From contig NZ_BAABLF010000004.1 in assembly GCF_039544205.1 (NCBI RefSeq), positions 62,001 to 126,000 on the forward strand: 64,000 nt of DNA. The letters are read 5' to 3'. Every line of letters starts with the position of its first letter. Within the stretch, counting starts at the first letter, position 1. Positions 58,608 to 64,000 of this stretch are shown here, one piece after another. This DNA comes from Ferrimonas gelatinilytica (GTDB taxonomy: Bacteria; Pseudomonadota; Gammaproteobacteria; Enterobacterales; Shewanellaceae). Under the pieces are notes generated by a model. That model had not been told where the DNA came from, made no database searches, and saw only the letters and a program-made list of their open reading frames with translations. Position numbers and translations under genes: made by a program.

Positions 58608-60440
58608 TTACAGGGCGTCCAGGTACTCCCGGATCAGAGTGAGGAAGGGCGCCCCATAGCGTTCCAGCTTTCTCTCCCCAACCCCGTTGATCGCGAGCAG
58701 GGCCCACTCCGTCGTGGGTTGCTCCGCGGCCATCTCCGCCAGGCTGGCATCGTTGAACACCACGTAGGGGGGCACCCCATGTTCATCAGCCAGGGTTCGG
58801 CGCAGTTGTTTGAGTCGGGCGAACAGCTTGCGATCATAACTCTGCGGCAGTGCCCGGCTTCGGCGACCGCTCGACTTAGCCACCACCAGTCTAGGTTCTG
58901 CCAACTCCAGGCTGCGCTCTCCCCTAAGTACCGCCCGCGCCGCCGGTGTGAGTACCAGCACCGAGGAGCGGGTAATATCCTGCTGCACCAACCCATGGTG
59001 GATTAGCTGACGCAGCACCGACAGCCAGTGGTCATGGCTTTTCTCCTTACCGACCCCCCAGGTAGAGAGCTTTTGGTGGCCCCGCTCCTGCACATTCTGG
59101 CTTTGACTGCCCCGAAGCACCTCGATGATGTAGCCCATGCCGAAACGTTGACCCACCCGATAGATGCAGGAGAGGGCTTTTTGCGCATCCTCGGTTCCGT
59201 CGTAACGCTTGGGGGGATCGGTACAGATATCGCAGTTACCGCAGGGCTCATGGCTGGGCTCATTGAAGTAGTTCAGCAGCACCTGACGTCGACAGATCTG
59301 TGCCTCAGCAAACGCCGCCATGGCATTAAGCTTGTGCAGATCCACCGGGTTGGGCTCGCTCTCCCCCTGCTCGAGCAGGTGGCGCACCCGGGCGATGTCC
59401 GCAGGGTCAAACAGCAGCACCGCCTCCGATTCCAACCCGTCCCGACCGGCTCGGCCGGTCTCCTGGTAGTAGCCCTCGATGGACTTGGGTAGATCCCAGT
59501 GCACCACGAATCGGACGTTGGACTTGTTGATCCCCATCCCGAAGGCCACTGTCGCCACGACGATATCGGTGCGATCCCTGAGAAACGCTTCCTGAACCTG
59601 ACTGCGCTCGGACGCCTCCATACCGGCGTGGTAACCGGAGGCGGCGAACCCTCGCTGACGCAGCTTTTCCGCCACCTCGTCCACCCGACGACGGCTCCCA
59701 CAGTAAACAATGCCGGCATTGCCCTTCTGCTGCTTCAGGAAGGTCACCAGCTGCTCGAGGGGGCGCACCTTGTCCACCACGGTGTAACGAATATTGGGCC
59801 TATCGAAGCTGGAGAGGTGGGCATAGGGCTCCACCAGCGCCAGGCGCTGACAGATGTCGTGACGGGTCGCTAGGTCGGCCGTAGCGGTCAGCGCCATCAC
59901 CGGCACCGAGGGAAACTCCTGTTTGATCCAGGCCAACTGGGCGTATTCAGGTCGGAAGTCGTGCCCCCACTGACTGATGCAGTGGGCTTCATCCACCGCC
60001 ACCATGGAGAGGCGCCACTGCGGCAGCCGCATCCTTAGGTCACGGCTCATCAGCCGCTCCGGCGAGATATAGAGAAGCTTGATCTCACCCCTATGGATGG
60101 CGTTGAAGAGTTCGGCACTCTCCTCACGACTCAGGCTGGAGTTTAGGGCGGCGGCTGCCACACCGGACTCCCGCAACGCATCCACCTGGTCTTTCATCAG
60201 GGAGATCAGTGGCGAAATCACCAGGGTCAACCCCGGCAGCATCAGCGCCGGCAGCTGGTAGCAGATGCTCTTGCCTCCCCCGGTGGGCATGATTACCAAG
60301 GCATCCCGACCCGCCAGCACCTGCTCCACCACCTCCCGCTGCCCCTCACGGAACGCGCGGTAGCCAAACACCTGCTGCAAACAATCGGCAGCATCGGTGT
60401 TCAGGGGTGAAGTGGCGTGTTCGGAGATCGTAACTTCCAT
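58608..60440 (-). CDS. recQ: ATP-dependent DNA helicase RecQ
   Basis: A 610-residue superfamily II helicase, the typical length for RecQ. Walker A is MPTGGGKSICYQ, the DEAH box is AVDEAHCISQWGHDFRPEY, and motif VI is GYYQETGRAGRDG. The RQC zinc site is formed by ICRRQVLLNYFNE...CGNCDIC, and an HRDC domain occupies the last ~80 residues (LKQLRRTLADEHGVPPYVVFNDASLAEMA). It unwinds DNA 3' to 5' in RecF-pathway repair. It is divergent from rarD, as the two also lie near each other in enterobacteria. Confidence 0.97.
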   Translation of the reverse strand: MEVTISEHATSPLNTDAADCLQQVFGYRAFREGQREVVEQVLAGRDALVIMPTGGGKSICYQLPALMLPGLTLVISPLISLMKDQVDALRESGVAAAALNSSLSREESAELFNAIHRGEIKLLYISPERLMSRDLRMRLPQWRLSMVAVDEAHCISQWGHDFRPEYAQLAWIKQEFPSVPVMALTATADLATRHDICQRLALVEPYAHLSSFDRPNIRYTVVDKVRPLEQLVTFLKQQKGNAGIVYCGSRRRVDEVAEKLRQRGFAASGYHAGMEASERSQVQEAFLRDRTDIVVATVAFGMGINKSNVRFVVHWDLPKSIEGYYQETGRAGRDGLESEAVLLFDPADIARVRHLLEQGESEPNPVDLHKLNAMAAFAEAQICRRQVLLNYFNEPSHEPCGNCDICTDPPKRYDGTEDAQKALSCIYRVGQRFGMGYIIEVLRGSQSQNVQERGHQKLSTWGVGKEKSHDHWLSVLRQLIHHGLVQQDITRSSVLVLTPAARAVLRGERSLELAEPRLVVAKSSGRRSRALPQSYDRKLFARLKQLRRTLADEHGVPPYVVFNDASLAEMAAEQPTTEWALLAINGVGERKLERYGAPFLTLIREYLDAL

Positions 60441-60591
60441 GGAGGAGCACCGGTGGCAAACGGGAACCGCATTTTACGTCAGCACCGGTCACTTTGTCCC
60501 GCCGCCTTACGGCGTTTTTTCCCGCTCAGACTTTTCTCATTAACCCGCATAAATTGACTAGGGTGATAGCGTCAAACGTGAGCAGGGCCGC

Positions 60592-60597
60592 TATAAT
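60592..60597 (+). promoter_or_regulatory. Candidate -10 element of rarD
   Basis: A perfect TATAAT lies 37 bases before the rarD ATG. The expected -35 position (60569-60575) shows only GCGTCA/CGTCAA, so promoter strength is uncertain. Confidence 0.5.
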
Positions 60598-60634
60598 GCC
60601 CCGCCCTTTTTACCATCAGGTACCCAGACCCTCC

Positions 60635-61564
60635 ATGCCAGATAACTCCGTTCGCCAAGGTGTGATTTACGCCATTGCCGCCTACCTGATGTGGGGGATT
60701 GCCCCCATCTACTTCCATGCCATCACCGAGGTACCGGCGGATGAGATCCTGATGCACCGGGTATTCTGGTCCTTTTGGCTGGTGCTGATGATGGTTAAGG
60801 TGGGGGGGCAGATGGGACAGATCCGCGCCCTGATGGCGCAACCGAAAAAGCTGGGAATACTGGCACTTACATCGGTGCTGATCGCGGGTAACTGGCTAAT
60901 CTTCATCTGGGCTGTCACCAACGGGCATGTCCTCGACGCTTCCCTGGGTTACTACATCAACCCGCTTCTCAACGTGGCGCTGGGACTATTGGTGCTGGGA
61001 GAGCGCCCCACCCGGGTACAATGGGCGGCAGTGATCATCGCCGCCATCGGGGTGCTGGTACAGTTGGTACAGTTTGGCTCGGTTCCCTGGATCTCCCTGG
61101 CACTGGCGGGTAGCTTTGGTGCCTACGGACTGCTGCGCAAGCAGGTCAATCTGCAGGCCACCACAGGACTGCTGATGGAAACCGCCCTGCTGCTGCCTTT
61201 GGCGCTGGTCTACTGGTTCTGGTTGGACTCGCCCACCGCCAACTTCGGTAATAACACCATGAGCCTGAACCTGCTACTGATCGCCGCCGGCGTGGTCACC
61301 ACACTGCCCCTGCTGGCCTTTGCCGGTGCGGCGGTGCGGATCCCCTTCTACCTGCTCGGCATGCTGCAGTACATCGGGCCCAGCGTCATGCTGCTGCTGG
61401 CGCTGACCCTGTTTGGTGAATCGATGGCGCCGGGACAGATCTGGACCTTTGGCTTTATCTGGGCAGCCTTGCTTCTACTGAGCCTGGATGCCCTGAACCG
61501 GGCGCGGCAACATCGCCGCGCCCGACGTCAGACCCGCTCAGGTACCATCGACTCGACCAGCTGA
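60635..61564 (+). CDS. rarD: RarD-family EamA permease
   Basis: A 309-residue ten-span inner-membrane protein. The start VRQGVIYAIAAYLMWGIAPIYFHAITEVPADEILMHRVFWSFW aligns with E. coli RarD, and GYYINPLLNVALGLLVLGERP is the family signature. RarD was named from chloramphenicol resistance; its natural substrate is unknown. The ATG at 60635 is chosen by family alignment, although its ribosome-binding site is poor; the open frame reaches 60494. Its 3' end overlaps that of hemY by 37 bases. Confidence 0.9.
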   Translation: MPDNSVRQGVIYAIAAYLMWGIAPIYFHAITEVPADEILMHRVFWSFWLVLMMVKVGGQMGQIRALMAQPKKLGILALTSVLIAGNWLIFIWAVTNGHVLDASLGYYINPLLNVALGLLVLGERPTRVQWAAVIIAAIGVLVQLVQFGSVPWISLALAGSFGAYGLLRKQVNLQATTGLLMETALLLPLALVYWFWLDSPTANFGNNTMSLNLLLIAAGVVTTLPLLAFAGAAVRIPFYLLGMLQYIGPSVMLLLALTLFGESMAPGQIWTFGFIWAALLLLSLDALNRARQHRRARRQTRSGTIDSTS

Positions 61565-62706
61565 CGGTAGCTGTTGAGGGCCGCATCGCGCAGGCCCAGG
61601 CGCTCCTGTACCGCCCCGAGTGCCCGCCAGCGCGCCGGAGTGGGTTCCCCCTCCAGGGCCGCCTGGCGATGGGACAGGGCCTCCCGCCATTGCTGCTGTT
61701 GTTCCGCCAGTGCGGCATAGCAATCCAGCAGGGCCGGGGTACGGTGGTCGGGGTAGCGGCGTTGTAACACATGGGTCACGGACTCGGCGGCGTCGCCAGC
61801 GATCTCCGGTAGCAGTGCCAACAGCTCGGGCTGGGGCTGACTCCTGTCCAACTTCTCCAGCAGCAACTTGCGAGCCACCTCAACCGCCTCAAAGCGAGCC
61901 AACCCGCGCAGGTAGGCCAGTTGAACCCGGATGTCCCGACGGAGGGCCCGACTCAGCCCTTTCCAGCGCTGCTCCAACGCAGGCAGCGCGGTCTGCTGCG
62001 CCAGGCAGGCGACCTCCACTTCCGCCGGCAGCTGGGCCAGCTGTGCCTCCGGCAACACCTTGTGTCGCGCCAGTTGGGGAATCAAACGGGCCAGGGCATC
62101 CCAGTCCCCCTGTTTGCGATAGAGATTGAGGGCCTGGCGCAGCGCCTGGGGTTTCTGCCGCTGACGTTCACTGAGAGCGTCCCAGCGCTGACGTGCTTCC
62201 GCCAAGCGATCATCCTCGATGCAGTACCGGATCCGGGTCAGGGCGACGGCCGTATCCGCGCCCTTGATCGCCTCCGCCTTATCAAGGTAGGACTGGCAGG
62301 CCGCATCATCACCTCGGTGGTGTGCCGCCCGGGCGGCCGCGAGCAGATTGACCGCGGGCAGTGGCCCAGATTGGACGCCCCTTGCCATCAAGGTTTCTGC
62401 CCGCTGCCAATCCTGTTCGGCCAACGCCAGTGCGCCGTTGAGGGTCTGTTGACGGGCCTTCTTGCGCCGGCGGCGGGTGGGATAGGCCAGGGTGAAGCCG
62501 GTAACATTAACGCTTTTCACCACTACCCACTCCACCAGCTGCAGCAAGCCGAAGCCGACCACGGCGATCACCACGGCGGCGACCAGCGAGGTCTCAACAG
62601 TCCAGTCAGCAACGGAGATAAGCACATACCCCTTGTGCTCGATCAACGTTGGCCCGAGGAAGAGCCCCGCCAGGATCAGCACCGCGTAAAACAGCAAGCG
62701 GACCAT
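61528..62706 (-). CDS. hemY: HemY, inner-membrane TPR protein of the hem cluster
   Basis: A 392-residue protein with two N-terminal membrane spans (LLFYAVLILAGLFLGPTLI and SLVAAVVIAVVGFGLLQLVEWVVV) followed by a basic linker YPTRRRRKKARQQ and TPR-like helices to the end. This is the HemY_N architecture of proteobacteria, not the Bacillus protoporphyrinogen oxidase of the same name. It is thought to scaffold haem-synthesis enzymes. The ATG overlaps the hemX stop (TGATG), so the two are coupled. It converges on rarD with a 37-base overlap of coding ends, leaving no room for a terminator. Confidence 0.93.
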   Translation of the reverse strand: MVRLLFYAVLILAGLFLGPTLIEHKGYVLISVADWTVETSLVAAVVIAVVGFGLLQLVEWVVVKSVNVTGFTLAYPTRRRRKKARQQTLNGALALAEQDWQRAETLMARGVQSGPLPAVNLLAAARAAHHRGDDAACQSYLDKAEAIKGADTAVALTRIRYCIEDDRLAEARQRWDALSERQRQKPQALRQALNLYRKQGDWDALARLIPQLARHKVLPEAQLAQLPAEVEVACLAQQTALPALEQRWKGLSRALRRDIRVQLAYLRGLARFEAVEVARKLLLEKLDRSQPQPELLALLPEIAGDAAESVTHVLQRRYPDHRTPALLDCYAALAEQQQQWREALSHRQAALEGEPTPARWRALGAVQERLGLRDAALNSYRQLVESMVPERV

Positions 62707-64000
62707 CAGCGCCCCTCCCCGTGCAGACCCAGGCGTTCGGCAACCAACTCAGACAGGGGGTCGGCCACACCGAAACGGATAGGCTGGGGGGCGGCGATCT
62801 CGGTGCTTTGCCACTGTTCAAGCGCCACCAGCGCTCTCTGCACGCGACCATCGTCTAGGTCGAAGTAGTCGCGGATCCAGCCTTCGGCCGTACCCAGGAT
62901 CTCCACGTAACTGGCTTGGTCGGCATGATAGAGCGCCAGCTGAGCCTGCATCAGCTTGCCCTTGATGTGCTCACGCAGGTACCAGTCCTGGTCCGGCGCC
63001 AGCAGCGGCTGCACCGCCCCATCCCGGCGACGGATGGTAATAAAATCATCCACCAGGGCATGCCAGCTCTTCACCAGGTTGCTTCGCCAATCGCTGGTTG
63101 CCGCACTCAGCGCCGTCGGATCCTCATCCGCTACCGGCTCCGGCAGGCTGACCTGGTTCAGCGGCAGATTGTCTACCTGCTGAATCAGGGCCTCCATCTG
63201 TGCCACCAGGCCGGCGCGATCCACCCGGGGCAACTTGGCCAGGGTGGCCAGGTCCGCCGCCAATGCTCTTCGAAGCGGCCCGATGCTGGGGTCGTCGAGC
63301 TGGGCCAGGCGCTGGTCGGCGTCACTGAGCAGTGCCTGGGCAGTCGCCGGATCCTGCTCAAGCCACAATTTACGGCCGGCCATCCGTACCAGGTAATCCG
63401 CTTCCGCCAGCATCCAGTCATGGGGCTTGCGCGCCTGCATGCGCCGGCGCTCCTGCTCCACGCTCAGCTGCAGCTGGTCTTGCTGATCCTGCAGTGCCGC
63501 CAGTTCAGAGGCCTGGGCTTGACGGGAGGCCGCGGCCTGCTCGATACGGCCCTCCAGCACCCGGGACTGACCCTCAAGGGACTGCTCCAGGGTGGCGATC
63601 CGGGCCAACAGGCCCTGAGCACTGGCCTGCTTGGCTTGCTCCTGTTGCCACTGCCACAGGGTGAACCCAGTTCCGCCCAGTGCCACCAGCAAAGCCAGCA
63701 GCGCCATCACCAGAGCCAGCGCTCCCCTTGGCCCACGATGAGCGGCGGATGACGTTTCATCGGTAGGGATAGAATCAGAGTGTGAAGCCGGGGCTCGGCG
63801 ATCGGCATCGGCAGGTTGACCAACTGTAGGCTTGGCGGTGCTCTCTGGTTCAGAGGAACGCTCTGTCTTCTCCTCCTCTCCCGCGGCCTCATGGGCAGGG
63901 GCAGGACGAGACACGCCTTCGGTCGGTTTGTCCGAACCGGTGGGCTTCGGCGCTGTCACCTCACTGGTGGCTTGGGTCGGTGGCTCCTGGGGAGCGCCAG
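62706..64000 (-). CDS. hemX: HemX, membrane protein of the hem cluster (partial, 5' end outside window)
   Basis: At least 431 codons; the frame is still open at the right edge (an in-frame GTG at 63957-63959 is not evidence of a start). A long Ala/Pro/Glu/Ser-rich cytoplasmic N-terminal tail precedes one membrane span (GALALVMALLALLVALGGTGFTLWQW), then a periplasmic coiled coil (EQSLEGQSRVLEGRIEQAAASRQAQ...QLQLSVEQERRRMQ) and the HemX domain WMLAEADYLVRMAGRKLWLEQDPATAQALL. The tail is longer than in E. coli. In gammaproteobacteria hemX lies between hemD and hemY, so hemC and hemD should follow to the right. Once labelled uroporphyrinogen methylase, that activity is not supported. Confidence 0.93.
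   Translation of the reverse strand, partial: GAPQEPPTQATSEVTAPKPTGSDKPTEGVSRPAPAHEAAGEEEKTERSSEPESTAKPTVGQPADADRRAPASHSDSIPTDETSSAAHRGPRGALALVMALLALLVALGGTGFTLWQWQQEQAKQASAQGLLARIATLEQSLEGQSRVLEGRIEQAAASRQAQASELAALQDQQDQLQLSVEQERRRMQARKPHDWMLAEADYLVRMAGRKLWLEQDPATAQALLSDADQRLAQLDDPSIGPLRRALAADLATLAKLPRVDRAGLVAQMEALIQQVDNLPLNQVSLPEPVADEDPTALSAATSDWRSNLVKSWHALVDDFITIRRRDGAVQPLLAPDQDWYLREHIKGKLMQAQLALYHADQASYVEILGTAEGWIRDYFDLDDGRVQRALVALEQWQSTEIAAPQPIRFGVADPLSELVAERLGLHGEGR

Noticed and set aside
1..64000. tRNA, rRNA, CRISPR arrays, phage or transposase genes, selenocysteine insertion signals
   Set aside because: None found by eye. SelO ends in ordinary Cys codons, and repeats at 39941-40037 lack the regular spacers of a CRISPR array.

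Overview
This 64-kb window looks like chromosomal DNA of a GC-rich gammaproteobacterium. The gene neighbourhoods point to the Alteromonadales, with Ferrimonas or a Shewanella relative as my best guess. That is an inference from synteny and respiratory gene content, not a database result. The clues are zapB, the srkA-dsbA pair, divergent ilvY-ilvC, the acnD/prpF form of the methylcitrate cycle under a GntR regulator, two periplasmic nitrate reductase operons, and a Tat-lipoprotein DMSO-reductase-like enzyme. I see no rRNA, tRNA, CRISPR array, prophage or insertion sequence. Coding density is high and most operons end in clear intrinsic terminators.

Layout. (1) 1-6.3 kb: molybdate uptake (modA and the start of modB), a Crp/Fnr-type regulator, and divergent from it a dmsA-dmsB-torD molybdoenzyme operon. 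(2) 6.3-11.4 kb: a LysR regulator divergent from a nucleoside catabolism unit (xapA-like phosphorylase, NupC transporter, deoC), then an EamA permease. (3) 11.4-18.8 kb: two paralogous napDAB operons, the second followed by another modA. (4) 18.8-25.1 kb: a GNAT acetyltransferase, a class-V aminotransferase and an RND efflux pump pair. (5) 25.2-30 kb: ilvE-ilvD-ilvA behind a leader peptide and attenuator. (6) 30-34.3 kb: yifB/comM, a small outer-membrane-like protein and two tandem YihG-type acyltransferases. (7) 34.5-41.3 kb: GntR regulator-prpB-prpC-acnD-prpF, the complete 2-methylcitrate module apart from the downstream aconitase. (8) 41.4-51.8 kb: a CDF transporter, ilvC/ilvY with paired operators, a glutamine amidotransferase, zapB, a DUF1107 protein, dsbA, srkA, selO and small genes. 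(9) 51.8-56.7 kb: leuABCD behind a leucine-rich leader and attenuator. (10) 56.8-64 kb: a TPR membrane protein with a GGDEF-like remnant, recQ, rarD, hemY and the 3' part of hemX.

How the parts fit. The first 19 kb is an anaerobic respiration block. Three molybdopterin oxidoreductases (one DmsA-like, two NapA) sit among two molybdate-binding proteins. No quinol-oxidising anchor is present in the window (no dmsC, napC or napGH), so a shared quinol dehydrogenase elsewhere (for example a CymA-type cytochrome) is implied. The branched-chain amino acid genes are split into three units, each with a different visible control: attenuation at ilvEDA, attenuation at leuABCD, and IlvY operators at ilvC. 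Acetolactate synthase genes (ilvG/M or ilvI/H) are absent here. I found no convincing wholly new system. The most unusual items are the doubled napDAB with linked modA, the anchorless lipoprotein DmsAB, the TPR/GGDEF-like membrane protein, and a compact repeat cluster between acnD and prpF.
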